Below, one piece after another: positions 9,874 to 23,200 of a stretch of DNA of 64,000 nt. Made by a program: the position numbers and the translations under genes. This DNA is from Rusavskia elegans (lineage: Eukaryota; Ascomycota; Lecanoromycetes; Teloschistales; Teloschistaceae): the NCBI GenBank assembly GCA_011316305.1, contig SAUG01000070.1, forward strand, positions 124,001-188,000, in the 5' to 3' direction. Within the stretch, counting starts at the first letter, position 1. Every line of letters begins with the position of its first letter. The notes under the pieces were generated by a model, which was not told where the DNA came from, did not search any database, and was given only the letters and a program-made list of their open reading frames with translations.

Positions 9874-12826
9874 TCAATATTGGCCCGGGTAAGAGCAAGG
9901 AATATCTCCATTCGAGAAAGCCGCCGAGAACGGCGGCGTATTCAGCGGGGTCTGCTGATGCATCTGTGGCTGGGTGAAGTGACCGTATGTTGCGAAGTCG
10001 AGGCGCGGCGTTGTCTGGAAAGCACCGTTGGCGATTTCTGTAGGCGTGAGATCTGTCGGCGTAAGATCATGAGGAGTCAGCTGCGTGCTGTAGCTTCCGG
10101 CGTGCATGATGGGATCGGATCCTGTTTGACGGTGTGGAAAGCCAGGACGTCCTTCCGGAAAAGTGGTATGCGCTCGTGAAATGCCATTGAAGCTTTGACT
10201 TTGTGCCATTGGGGTCGGTGTATCAAACTCGTTGGTTGGAAAGCCTCCGAAGACGGCCTGGTTGGGAGAGATAAGGGGAGGGGAATTGCGCTCGTGGTGG
10301 TGTGGCATGTCGACAGAGTTCAAGGAACTTGAATCCAACGGCCACTGCGTGATGTCTGTAGGAATCTGCATTCGATCCGACGGCTCCGTCATGCTGGGCG
10401 AAGGGAGACCAGAATGACGCTGGCGCATCGTCGGACGTGATGTTCTCGAGGCCGTTTTGCTTGTCGAGATAGGTCGAGGCTTGGCCCCACGTCCAGAGTG
10501 GGCCTTGGGCTGAGAGCCGGCCTTGGAGGTTCGTGCAGTAATGGCGGGCTTGACGTCGCCAGTATCAGGTTCCTTTTTGTTAGTGGTGGTCCGTCGCTGC
10601 TTTCTTGGCCGATCGAGAGGGGGAGGGTTGTCGTCAAAGTGGAAGCTCAACGGGGAGAAGCCTCCGTCCAAGAAACCCTGGAGACCAGGATCTTCCAGCA
10701 AGAGCATACCAGATGGACCCATGATAGGCTCCCTAGGCGTCTCACCCGAAGGGACCTCCTTCAGAAGACTTCCTAACCGATCAACAGCTGCTCCAGCAAG
10801 CCTGTGAATACCAAGTCTTTGCATGTCGAGGAAGGCAGTGTATGCTCGTTGGACAGCCTCGAGGTCCGTAGCCTCGTTAGTCTCAAGCATAGCATAGACC
10901 AAGAGCATGGCGGCATTGAATGCCTGTTGACCCGTTGTCCAACATACAAGGCCAGCCGGTACACGGGTATGGAGGAAGTCAAACGCGTGCAGGACAGCTC
11001 GACATGACTGAAGGACTCGATGGCGTCCCCGGGAGCTGTAGTGCACTGTGGTGGTAGGTCCGGGCTGCGAGTTGCTTTCTCCAGAGGGCCGTTGTCGATT
11101 GAGCAATAGAATGTAGGTATGGGTCTTGGCGTGCAATGTAGCTGCTTGCATGTCCAGAGGCCAGCCTGGTACGGGCTTGTCCGAATTCGACCATGTCTCA
11201 TCGAATTGGATGATGTTTGGCAGAGTACGCTTCAGGGCGAGCAGCTGTTCTGTAAAGTCGTCAATCTGGTTTGCGTTGAGGTAGCCAGCAGATAGGATCT
11301 GGCGTGTTAGGATTGTGAACTGTGAGATATAGTTGGAATGACTCTGGACAAGTGAATCTTGGACCAGGGGCTCTGGCGGTGGACAATCCCCCATGCTTGA
11401 GATCCCCAGTGGTCTGCCAAGGGTGATCGAGTACTGCTGATCCATATACATGATCCACCACCACAAACCCCTCCGAGCTGCTGCTTCTTTAGCCGGGACG
11501 GGCGGGTTCAGGCGGTCTGGATCTCGATGAACTAAGAGCACAATGGTAAGCAAGCTTTTGTGGCCGGTGGGAAGATTTGACTCACGACCAATACTCTGTG
11601 CAAGTCTGATGGTAGTACCGAACAACGCCCAAGCATCAAGGAACCTCCCACTGTTCGTAAGGTACGGTCCCAGCATGACAAGTGTTTCCACCGTCAAGAG
11701 TTTAGGCCGATTGCAGAACGAAGCAAGCCTGAGGCATTGCATAGAAGCAGCAACTGTGACATGTTAATTTGCTCGTAAACAGAAGGCCAAAGTGCTTACT
11801 GAAGGCATTGCCCATTCGACACTCTATTTCCATGACTCCACCGTGCCAAGCTCCTCCATACTTGTCATAGACCCCGTTTTGGACTCCTTGCGCAAGGGTA
11901 GCGAAGATCAGTGCCAGCATATCCGGATGCTGCTCAGAATTCTCCTTCACACTGCTCAAGAAACGTTGCACCTCAACTTCTGTGCATTGGTCAGGCAGAT
12001 GCGGGAACGAACAAGACTGAGCTCGGCGTTGAAAAGTGTTGATATAGAACAAGGTCTCCTGCTGATCCTTTGGGAGTAGGTCGATGAGGGCCGATGTCCC
12101 TTCAGCTGTCCGCCAGAAAGTCGGAAATGGATTAGTTGGCTGGATCTGGAATGCAGCCATGTCTGCCCCACGAGGAACAAGGTGCGTTAGATTCGCAGGC
12201 TGACCATTGACGGATAAATTGGCGAACTGGGCGACTTCAGTCAATGACAGTGAGGCGCCAGCATGAGGAGAACTAACCTCTTCCACAACACCTGTCGTTC
12301 CTGGAGTCCCGAAATATATGCTGTCGTTGAGCATACCACCTTGGAAGCGTCGTTGACGAATATTGAGAGGTCTGGTAGGGGCAATAGAAGACGCCGGTAT
12401 CCTGTGGGTGCTGTTCATCGGAAGGTCATCGTCTCGAGGTTCCATCTTGACATGAGGCTGACCCTGAAGCTGCTGAAGGTCATGTCGCAAATGAGCGATG
12501 ACCTTGTCCTTTTCCTTCAATGCTTCGGCTTGCAGAATCGGCTGTCTCTCGGTCTCCGTGAGATCATACTGACACAGTCCTGCAATTTGATGGAGAGAGC
12601 AGGCGGTACATGGCTGTATGCGATCACACTGGAGATATTGCGGTTAGGTTACTCTCATGACGATCACTTCTTCCTTTTCCAGACACACCTTGACCTTTCG
12701 CGATCTGCATGGATTACACGAAAGCTGTGGACGTTTGGTCTTCTCTCGGATGGTATTTGGTCTTATGGAGGAGTCACGCTGTTGTGATGGAGGCTCCGTG
12801 CCAGAGGTAGGGGCACCGACCTCCAT
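9874..12826 (-). CDS. Zn2Cys6 transcription factor with fungal-specific TF domain
   Basis: Four exons (12689..12826, 11800..12628, 11586..11753, 9874..11531) give 930 residues. The binuclear zinc cluster starts at C37: CNPCRSRKVKCDRIQPC followed by TAC and GLC, with spacing C-x2-C-x6-C-x5-C-x2-C-x8-C. It is completed only after splicing the first intron, which falls between K46 and C47. A short coiled segment (EALKEKDKVIAHLRHDLQQL) follows. The middle-homology region carries TTIRLAQSIGLHRDPDRL, which needs the third intron (donor GTGAGT), and RRGLWWWIMYMDQQYSI. The C-terminal third is disordered, with Pro/Thr repeats (LTPHDLTPTDLTPTE). It acts in the nucleus; its target genes are unknown. The next gene upstream, 5 kb away and divergent, is L-rhamnonate dehydratase, so control of rhamnose use is a possibility only. 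Confidence 0.93.
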
Positions 12827-15800
12827 TGTACATCCAGTGTAGCTGTCAAGGGTTGGATCAGACGAGAGGAGCTTGTAAGGGGGGGACGATGGCGACTAAA
12901 ACTCCAAATGGTATTTGGAAAACCGAGATTCAAGATTAAACAGAGGATTTGGACCCCATCGAGTGCCTCCAAAACGGTTCCCGAAGAGGCAAGGTGAATA
13001 CTTCGAGCACCTCGGCGTTTTGTAAGGACCATGTCATTGTGTCAAGCAGTCGATCAAGCTTTCACGGCCACACCACACAGAGCAAGCCAAACAACACGTC
13101 CCAAAGTATACACGGAACATCGACTTAGGGTTTTGTGGACATACGATAAGAGGTAGGTGGCAGAAGTTGGGGGAATCTAGACCACCGATACGTTGGGGCC
13201 ACACCAACTCCACCAGGGAGAATAGCTTGACAGAAACAAAGATTCATGTCTGACGTCGTGCATGGCTAGATGGGAGTTACACAGCAGCCATGGAAGAGAT
13301 TGCCGAGCTGTGGATGCTTCGATCCGCTGTCGCGAGCAACGCTGTCGACGACCACGATCCATCCAGGTGTCTTGATGTACAACTAGCGCATGGCGGCTGC
13401 AGGACGGCGGCCGTGATACTGTCGAGTGAGGTGAAGAAAAGCCCGGTGTGCGGGCGAGTGGCGTGCATGAGGTGGGTGCGCCTACTCGGATACGAGCGAT
13501 GTCATCCCGCTCGACGGTGTGGAGTGTTTAGCCTATTCGAATGGGAACGAGGTATCGAATACTCTGCTGTTGGCCATGTGTGCTCGTTGGGGGTTAACAG
13601 CATATCAGATCCAGCAGGCAAGACGCTTGATCTATGCCCAACCCTGTACGACGTTGCAGCAGGCATGGTCGGTGGAGGCAAGGTCAGTCCTGGTGGAGAC
13701 TGCATGCGCTCCTGTACGATTTGAAGAATGACCACGGAACAGCAACCCCTGAGCGCCTGAGTAGCAGAGCCTCTGGTGATCGGTGCATCCATCCCTGGCT
13801 CTCCTTCAAACCACAGTTGCCCTTCAATAGCCCGGCATGAGAGCATGGTGCATTGGACGGTGAATAGAGTGGCCCTGGAAGCGCTACAGTTGGTGTAGGG
13901 AGTAGGGAGTAGGGAGTAGGGATGGCTCGAGGGAAGTGGAGTCATGGGACCGCTGTGAGTATAGCTCAGATAGGGGCCTGCGGTTGCACGCCAACTTACA
14001 GCGTCCGTTGTATCCAATCACCGAATCGACAGGCGGGATCGAATCGAGTATAGCCCCCTGAGACCCCCTGTTGGACGGTGCGGGTATCTATTAGTTCCCG
14101 ATCCCGAACCAGATCATTGACCCACGATCAGAGCAAGGGCGTTGTAGACCATGGGGTGATCATTAACGATAGCCTGGAAGGATCTTGCCGCGATCGAGGA
14201 CTTCGCATCCCCGTACTGTAGAGTCAGAAATAGATCAGACTGAGGACCAAGGGCCTTGGACCGCTGCAGACTAAGCCAGCAGAAACGGTAGGCGGAATCT
14301 TGCGAGTTGCTGCATCCAAGTAGCGTCAGATGCTGCAGCCTACTGCTGCAGAAGACCCGAGAGATGGCCTCGTGCCCGTTGGACCAGCATTTGCGTCCCC
14401 CTCTAATGCCTCTAATGCTCATTTCACACCAGTCCGGGGAAGAATAGGGTCTCCTCGTCCTCATAGTCCGAATCGAATCTCACTACTGCTCATTCGTCCA
14501 GCTGAATTGGGTTGTGTGGATTGACCATTTATTTGTCATTGCACCACCCTCCTACGCTCTTGAATCAGCTAGCCCACACGATGTGCGACATCCGAACGAC
14601 TTGCAAGCTGAACTGATCCCTCGAGGCTATTAGCCAACACCGATCTGGCTCGTGTCCAGTCTAGCTGTCAGCTATCGTTCCTCCTCCGTCAGGCGAAGTG
14701 ACGCTCCAGCTTCCTTTTGCCGTGGCGCTTTGAGAGCGTTGAACCGCCCGGTCTGGACCACGCCTGTGACGTCGTGGCCTTATTTGAGGCTCCCACTGCA
14801 GCTGGAGCGCTCGGGGTACCAAATTTGGTAGCCGTAGTGCCCTGGACTAACCATCTGTCGTTGTTCTTCCCGTGCTTTGCCCGCTTTCGCTTCCTTCTGC
14901 TTCTTAGGTAGCTACTACCATCCCTGACCATTTCTCATTCACACCGAACTCCGATTCCGTTGCACAGGACAAGACCAGCTCCTGCGAGAATCAGAAGGCC
15001 GGCTGTACCTTGAAAGGTGTAACCAACGACGGCCGCTTACTACATCAGGGCAATGCAGCATGCACCTAGCCTTGTCCAGCCAAAAGATGCCTTGCTGGAA
15101 ATTTCGAATTCATCGTGCTCGAGGACCGGCATAATCACAGTGAAACCATTACTCCATCCTGGAGCACGAGGTAAGCGGTTAGCTGCGCCAAATTTATATG
15201 ACCCCGGCACTCATCCCGTGTGCTGTGAGGACTGTCCTTCATGATCTCATAGGCCAGGCACTTTCGCATCGGTCAAGTCCGTCCAAGCAACCCAATTGAG
15301 AAGGTGACACCAATCCAGCGGCTGCTCCTTTGGCAGCGTATTAATATTGCATCGTTACAGCCATGGTGATTGCCGAGCACGCGCCTGCTCAAGCGAGCAA
15401 TACTTTGTCTCGGCAGTCGATGCCAACAAATGCTGGAGAGAGACAGCGTGACGATTTGCCTTTAGACCCGATCTTGCATGTTAATTGGTGTGGGGGTTTT
15501 GAAGTCGACTGCTACCGCCGGGTATCAGATGGTCGCCAACGATGATCTTCGAGACGTCGCCTCGGATGGCTCGACTCGAAATACCTGCCGAGACACGGCG
15601 GAGCTAGGAGTCTGCCGAGATCATCTGGCGCTGAGAAATTATTATTGGTAAGTAAGCATTAGCTGCTGGTCATTATCGAGCATCGACTTCACCATCTTGA
15701 CCATCGTACGCTAATAAGAGACCCATCATTACCATCTTCGTCATAGTCTGCCCATTGACGTTCGCTACCTTAGATTAACCTTCTTGAGACGGGCCGTGGA

Positions 15801-17900
15801 CATGCCTGTCAAGCTTAGTATGCGTCGAGGAATTTGTCATGCCAATAATATGATGGCTTAGGGGCTTTGCGGGGCGCATTTGTTGGTGGGAAACCTCCTA
15901 TGTACTGCAGCCGACCACGATCAAAAGAATCAATATGGCAGCATCCAGAAGAAGGCGCAGTCCTGAGCTGTCCAGGCTTATCGGGTGTTGGCGGCATTCG
16001 ATTGCGATGGCTTCCAGATTTGCTGTTCATTCGCAGTCATCGATTGCCCAATCGAAAAGCCGCATATCGTGTCTGCTTTTGAATTTTGCTAGGCACCTGT
16101 TGAAGCCTCAGCATGGTAATGGTAAGTGAGCGTTCGGCCGTCACATTGCGGCATGCACATCGGTCTTTGTTCTCAAGTCGCTTCCCTCGTAGATTTTCCG
16201 CGAGTAGGCATAGCAGCTGAATGGAAACCATATGCCTGATTCATGGTCGTATGGAGGCCTTCCAACCAAAGTGTTGAACAATGGATATCGCAACCACTCG
16301 CCCGTTACCGTTCGTGGCTTCGCGGATTACTTTCGTGACTCGGCTGGGGTTCGAAGATAGTGTCCCAAGATTGGAACACGGCGCCAAAGGCCTGAGCCGG
16401 ACCGGCGTCGCGATATCGATCGACCCAGAGCATGTCTTGAACAATTTCCCAAAGGCCGCCGTACGCCAGTACGTATGTCATCTACAACGAGTGCGCTGAC
16501 GTCGCTTCAATTATCGAGTAGCAATAGCAGCCGCAAAGCTAGGAAGAATCACCCAGAGGATGAATGAAAGGCCAGAGATACTCAGCAGAAGGTGCATTGT
16601 AGTCATAATAGGAAACTCGCGCAGCCACCATTTCAAGAGATACCTTTTTCGACATAGAAGCCCAGGATCGATTGTCTTTCTTCTTGAATGTAGATGCTGG
16701 AGAGACTGCTCGGTGCTAGGTAGCAGGACGATGCCGTTCAGCTGGCCGAGCGATTCGTCCGTCATGCGGTTATCCATGGAGAATCCGGCTGAAGCTAGAT
16801 GGTAGCCAGACTCCGTATTCGAGAGCTTTGGACGTCACGGCCAAGCCTGTGCGAAGATGTGTCCAGCTTTGGGGGGGTCGCAATGTCCACGCCGACCGCG
16901 ACTCGTGGTGCCGAAAGCAGTATCCTTCGAACGACGAACCTCGCCATGCTGGGTTGAGGGTGCCGAGAGACCGTCATCAGGAAAGCACCTGACGAAGAGT
17001 AAAGAGGTGTACGAAGCCCGGCGACCGATCCATTGAAGCTTAGCCGCAAAGCCTTCGTAGAGCATTGGTGCTATATGCTCCTTGTTGCCTGGGCTAAGGT
17101 CGATGTCTTTCAACCGCCTTGTTCGCCTGTGATCCAAGAGGGAGAAAATAGCAATCAATAGATGTAGAGGTGAGCTGATCGAGTGGGTAAAGGTGTTGGT
17201 CAGAAGCTTCGTTGCTTGGGTGTCTATGGCTTTCTGCTGAGCCATTCCTTGCGATGAAGCTGATGGACATTCCTCTAGACTTTTCAGCATCCCTCGACGC
17301 CTCCGAGCCAGGAGAGATGTTGAGCGATCGACCGACCTGGACCTCTCATTCTATCATTCCCCCTCATGCCGCTTAGACGAGAAGAGAAGGATGCAAGTGT
17401 GAGTTGATTGCTCCTTCCTGGCCCGCCATTTTCCCCTATACTCTTGCAAGGGCGTCTTTGAATGGCAGGTTGGGGTTCGTACTCTTTCGACGCAGTGCGC
17501 TTCATGTCCATACCGAGGCTTCCGGCAACCAGGTCGGCAGATTAATTATCAAACATCGAGGACCAACATGCTCAGTATTCGTCGCTCCGAGTCGTTCCAC
17601 AAAGCCTGGACTCTGATCCTGTTGAAGAGGCAATGGATAAATCAATCGAGGCCATTACAACCACCAACACACGCACTATAATAGTTCCCGCTTGCTGGGT
17701 CCCGTAGGTCCGTTTTCTATAACCCCAGTAAAGTAGTGATATCAAACCTGTCAACACCCGAGCATCCCTCGCCTTTCTAAAGCTAAGTATTCCTCCGGTC
17801 CTTGTTCTCCGTAGTAGGCGTTCGAGTCCACCTCTCCTTGGTTCTTCTACTCTTTTTCTCGTCCCTGATCGTCTTCAATCGAGAGAAAAAATCCGCAACA
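12827..17900. other. 5-kb region without a recognisable gene
   Basis: This is the largest gap in the window, between divergent regulator and dehydratase genes. It has open frames up to about 150-170 codons on both strands (for example 13502..14017 and 16835..17290, minus), but none shows family motifs, and I could not splice them into a credible protein. It contains a perfect heptamer repeat at 13895..13922. It may hold long promoters, a non-coding RNA or decayed sequence. Confidence 0.5.
13895..13922. repeat. Heptamer microsatellite (GTAGGGA)4
   Basis: Four perfect head-to-tail copies of GTAGGGA lie in intergenic DNA. Confidence 0.9.
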
Positions 17901-19315
17901 ATGGCAGCGAAGTCACTGCAGATCACCCATTTCAGGACATTCATCATAGAGGGCGTTGGATCCGGTGGCGATTACCATAATGTCAATACCTGCCGACTCG
18001 TTGCGAGGCCGCTGAGCGCTAAGAATGGCAGGTCAAAGGGGGTCACTGGCTGATAGACAGCCCCATCGCAACGCCGATGTCGGGATGGGAAAAATATCGC
18101 GAGTCTCGGACAGCGTGGGGCATCAATGTCCTCGGCGCTTTCTGTGTAGAAATCGAAGCCTCCAACGGGGTCAAGGGGTTTGCCACGGGCTTTGGCGGGC
18201 CTCCGGCATGTTGGCTTGCAAAGCAACACTTTGAGCGCTTCCTGATCGGTGCAGGTGAGTCTATCAGGAGGGATCTTCTCAATCGAAATTTCAGCCTTCA
18301 ATTACCCTGACCACGCCGACTCAAAGATCCAAGGAATACCAATCTCTTGTTCGAGCAGATGTACCGAGCATCCATATTCTACGGCCGAAAAGGACTGCCC
18401 GTCGCTATCATCTCGGTTATCGATCTCGCTTTGTGGGATCTGAAGGGTAAGGTATGGAATGAACCGGTCTATCGATTACTGGGAGGTAGCACGCGAGACC
18501 GTCTCCATTTCTACTGTACTGGGCCCGAGCCAGCCGCTGCAAAGGAAATGGGTTTCATCGGCGCCAAAGTACCACTACCCTTTGGGCCCGATCTTGGACC
18601 GTCAGGTTTACGCAGAAATGTCGATTTCCTCCGAAAGCACCGCAAAAGCATCGGACCGGACTTTCCATTGCGAGTCGACTGCTACATGAGCTTGAACGTC
18701 CCCTACACCATTCAACTAGTCAAAGCATGCGAAGACCTCAACATCGACTGGTGGGAAGAGTGCTTGACGCCAGACGACAGCATCGGCTTCGAGCAACTCA
18801 AACGCGCCCATCCCACCGTCAAGTTCACCACCGGCGAGCACGAGTACTCTCGATTCGGCTTCCGGCAACTCATCGAGAATCGAAACCTCGATATCCTACA
18901 GCCCGACGTAATGTGGGTGGGCGGTATGACCGAGCTCCAACGGATCTCCGCCATGGCTGCAGCGTACGATATCCCCGTTGTGCCTCACGCCAGCGGACCG
19001 TATAGCTATCACTTTGTCGTCTCTCAGCCTAATGCACCGTTCCAAGAATACCTGGCCAATTCACCAGATGGCAAATCTGTTCAGCCGGTATTTGGCGACC
19101 TTTTTGTGAACGAGCCGATTCCGACTAAAGGATACCTCGATGTCTCCGACTTAGACAAACCAGGGTTCGGGCTGGAACTCAATCCGAATGCGAGACTGGT
19201 ATCTGGCGATCAGCTGCTAGTCCCGAGTCCTCAGAAAGCTCTCGAACTACCCAAAACTGGATCCAAAACGGAACCTAAAACGGGCGATGAAGCGGTTCTC
19301 AGTGGGGAGTATTGA
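17901..19315 (+). CDS. LRA2: L-rhamnonate dehydratase (enolase superfamily)
   Basis: It dehydrates L-rhamnonate to 2-keto-3-deoxy-L-rhamnonate in the non-phosphorylating L-rhamnose pathway. Exons 17901..17981, 18032..18254 and 18327..19315 give 430 residues. Blocks in family order: GGDYHN, HWLIDSPIATPMS, GINVLGAF, FYGRKGLP, VIDLALWDLKGK, PVYRLLGG, YCTGPEP, KEMGFIGAKVP, RVDCYMSL (metal Asp), WWEECLTPDD (metal Glu), TTGEHEYSRFGFRQL (metal Glu), ILQPDVMWVGG, VPHASGPYSYHFV and DKPGFGLELN. These track the bacterial rhamnonate dehydratase closely, which separates it from other mandelate-racemase-like enzymes. The first intron has an unusual GTCAAT donor. None of the other rhamnose-pathway genes (LRA1, 3, 4) lies in the window. 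Confidence 0.93.
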
Positions 19316-20277
19316 CGCGGATACTGGTAATAAATCCATCACTATGATTGACCCATACATATTGTCGTACATACACATATGTACTATCCAGTAATACCAA
19401 CAAATTTCAGAGTCTGGATACAAACACACACGTCCTCACCCCATCAACCTCACCACCCTCCCTCCGCTCCCTCCTCCTCACCTCCCAAACCTGTATTTCC
19501 CCTCCACAACCCCATCATTCACCCCTTCATTCCAACCCCTCCTATCAAACACAATCCCCCGCCAGGATACCGCCCCCTTTCCGCGCGTTTTCTCCGCGAA
19601 AAATAGATGTAGGAGAGGTAGAGCGTGGGTGTGGGAGGGGATATCGCCGGCGATGAGGAGGAGGATGGAGAGGGGTGAGACTGGTGGGTGGGGTGGTGTT
19701 AGAGGTGCGACAGGGTGAGGAAGAGGAGAGTGGAGAGTAAAGAAGAGATTGATAAGGAGGATGGATGGTGAGGCGGGAGGGCAATTAACTGGATTAATGT
19801 TATTCGTTCGCAAATGTATTATTTATTAGATAGGTAGTGAGGTTGGGGAAGGGTTGAGGGGGGAAACGATTGGGTTGAGTGGGTGCTGGTGCTGCATCGT
19901 CATGCGTTATGATGGAGTTTTCACTAGGGATGGGAACCGGTGATAGTGGAAGCAAGATCTTGGGGTTAGGAGAAGTGGAAGGGGTAAAAGCTGGGATGAT
20001 ACATCATATTTATCTTCAAGTTCTGAATTCTAAGATAGCAAGTGCCATTAAACCCCTGACTCTGAAGTCAACGTCGTTGTGCGAAAAGGGGTTGGATTGC
20101 AATGCGTAAATATGTCACAATCAGAAGGAGATGAATGTAAGGAACTCTAGTCGGTCTTTCAAAACTGTCGTGGATATTCTGACGAAAGAGTGATGCGACG
20201 TAGGCATGCTACCTGCCTACCAAGCGCCAGCTACGTTGCCCTCCAATTGCTCCCTCGCAACGCGAATGGTAAAACCA
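19316..20277. other. Intergenic, convergent 3' flanks
   Basis: This is the 3' flank of LRA2 and NUP85. About 19430-19570 is very C-rich (CCTCACC, CCCTCC runs) and 19620-19790 is G-rich (GAGGA, GTGGG runs) on the same strand, a simple-sequence asymmetry. No gene is seen. Confidence 0.5.
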
Positions 20278-23200
20278 TCACGACTCCTCGCCCTCAAGCC
20301 ACGCCCTAGCAATGTCCTTCGCCAGACCCAGCCTCAGCATCCTCAACAGATCTGCCCCCTTGGTATCCGGACTCAACCTTTTACGCCAATCCCAGCCCCT
20401 TTTTCCCTTATCACCTTTGGCAACTACCGCGTTCGACTTCTCCACCATATTCACCATGACACCCTCACTTCCCGTACTTTCTCTCGTGTCGGAATCCATC
20501 ATAGTGCTTTCGGTGAGCGAGAAAGCGCTGCTGGTAGAAGTCATGTTGCTGATCGACTTCTTCAGCATTTCACGTGCGTCGGGTCGCTTCTGCTGCGATT
20601 GCACATTTGCTAGAGTACACCGGAAACATTCTTCGCATTGTTCGGAGACGCGGGATGTTACCGTTTGGAGGTCTTCAATCGCCTTCAACAGGTCCAAGCA
20701 TTGGGATAGCGATAGTTCTCGTTCCGGTTGATTGACGAACACAAATGCTTCGCCGAGTAGTGTTAGAAGTCCATCGATTGGCACGATAGAACCTCGATCC
20801 TCATCATATAGCCCACCGTGGATGTTGTCAGCAGCGCTGTTGATGACCGCGATCAAGGTTGAGACCGCAGCTTTCCTGCGTGCATAAGGCCGAAGACCGC
20901 CCGTTGAGTCCTTGGTCGTGCTGGAGTCCGCATCTCGTAGATCATAGAATCTCCGAAGTGAAGCGTAGCCCGTAAGACCGTGATGGATGAGCTGGGCAGC
21001 CTCTACGTCTATATTGCGCAGAACCGCCAGGCTTTCCTTTGGGGTTTCGAGTAGTGCACGGAGGTTGTCGTCAAGAGATGAAGACGGAGGCACGGCTTTG
21101 GACTCGACTAAAGACAGCGAGATGAGGAGATCTAGTATGTTCTTGACTCGCTTTGGCCTGCGAGCACGGGCATAGTAGATGAGAGCATTGCCGTACTTTT
21201 CAGTCTCGTTAGTGAAGTGGTCGGCGTAGCGCTAGACAGTATTAGTAGCCTTCGAGGAGCACTTCATACGTTCGAGAGCTTTCTCACCTCTGCAACCATG
21301 GACGCTTCTCCGTCTAACCCAAAGTTCTGGCATAGAAGGAGAAGCTTGTCGACGCGCTTGTCCGATGTCAAAGGCAATTGCTGTAACAGTTCGCTGAGTT
21401 TCTTAATTCCCACTTCCTCATCGTCAAGCCGAGACAAAATCTGCATCGCGATCTCCCATCCCTCCACATGATCTGCCCTAGCAACCTTGCCAAGGACTTG
21501 TCGCTCGAACAGTGCGCTTGCATAGTCGATCAGTATGGCATCTGATGATAGTCCTTCTTCTGGACGCGAATAGCTGCTTAGCACCATCAGATCGCTCTGA
21601 TCAAAGCCCTTCATCTTCTCAGCTCCTGCGGTCAATGTAAACCAGCCGCCGAGACTTGCGATCTCGGCAGCCCCTGCAGCGACAGGGAGTGACCAGCTTT
21701 TCAACAATTCCATTACCCCTTCAACATTCCCCTCGAATACGGATGCGAGAGCGACTTCTACAGCATTATTCGAGTTGATTTGAAAGAGATCGGGGTCATC
21801 TTCATCAGTCACCCGCTCGAAGGCAGCAGCTAATCGTCGGGTATAAGCTGCAATCGGATTGAAATCGACTGTTCGATTGCTGTCACGCTGTGACCGTCGT
21901 AACGAACGTCGAGACTGTATGAAGCTTGCAGCAAGATTCTCGTCGTCGTCGTCCTCGCCATCCCACCATATCGTCAAGCCAAGCGTAGCCTCGACCCAAT
22001 CTTGCGCCGATGATACAATCTCCGGGGTCTTTCCGAGTAGGATTCCGTACATCGTTTTGAGATTTTCGTAAACTAACAATGGTATCTGGCGCTCGGCATT
22101 TCGGACGGATTGTCCAAGCGTGCTCGTAGTACTCTGAATACCAAAGTTCGGTGCCTCGAAATCGGGCTCTTGCTCACCGCTAGTCCCCTCTACGAAGACC
22201 GCGAGGTCTGCGAGAGCTTGTTCAAGCCGTTGACGAAACTTGCTCCAACCGTTGCCAGTGATGTCCCAATCTTCTTCTTGAAGGATTGGACATTCATCAA
22301 AAGCGCTAGCCATTCGATTGACGAGGATCTTGATATTCTTGACAACGATACCGTCGTAGCCATTGGAGCCCTTCCCCTCTCTGGCAGTACGCGCATACTG
22401 AAAGTCGGACTTTCTTAACGTCTGGATGACATCAATTATCTTACCTCGAAGGAGTAGATTGAAAAGAATGTCCCAGTAATTCGTATGTGCGGTAGGATTA
22501 GGAGCGTGTATTCGTAGGTCTATTGCTGCTGATGCATAAGGGTCATGATGTTCCTCCAACCAATCATGGAAAACTCTCGCAACCGGCGCGGACCTTGTTG
22601 GTGGTACCGACAGATCCATGTGGGTGGCCGATTGTGTCGGCCGAAACGATCTGGACGATGCAAAGGCCTGTTTGCCGGTGATAGGAGGTGGATGGTGCAT
22701 CTGCAGTAACAGGGGGGCAACAAAAGTGGCCTTTTGCAGGTTCGTTGCGTCTTCATTTGGTCCTATGCCCGTTACCACATCAAGATCCATATCGGTATCC
22801 TGTGCCCCTTCATTCCGGTAAGTTCGCCATATGCTACACAAGTCTTTCGTGGCTATAGGCAAAACTTCTTCAAGCGCCTTTTCATGTCCGGCAGAAGATA
22901 CTTCGGCCTCATAGATCCGTCCGACGCATGCTTCGGAGCCCAGAATCAAAGCGTCAGATTCCTGAAGTCGAGCGGTTCCCAGCTTTCTCGACATATCATG
23001 AATAATCCTTGGGATTGCGGATTCCTTCTTTTGCCGTTTCAAAGGCGGGTTTTGGCGAAACGATGTATCATAAACGGCAGTACTTTCGTGGGGTCGTTTC
23101 GTGCTTTTGGGGCTATCAGTGCCAATGGAGGATCCAAAATTTGATCTTGCCCAGTCAATGCCACCGGGACTAGCAAGAGACCCGTTGAAGTTGGAAGGTT

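Noticed and set aside
13502..14017. Minus-strand frame of 171 codons in the 5-kb gap
   Set aside because: It overlaps a simple GTAGGGA repeat and an opposite frame; no family pattern.
16835..17290. Minus-strand frame of 151 codons in the 5-kb gap
   Set aside because: No recognisable motif, no conserved start or intron pattern; open by chance in GC-balanced DNA.
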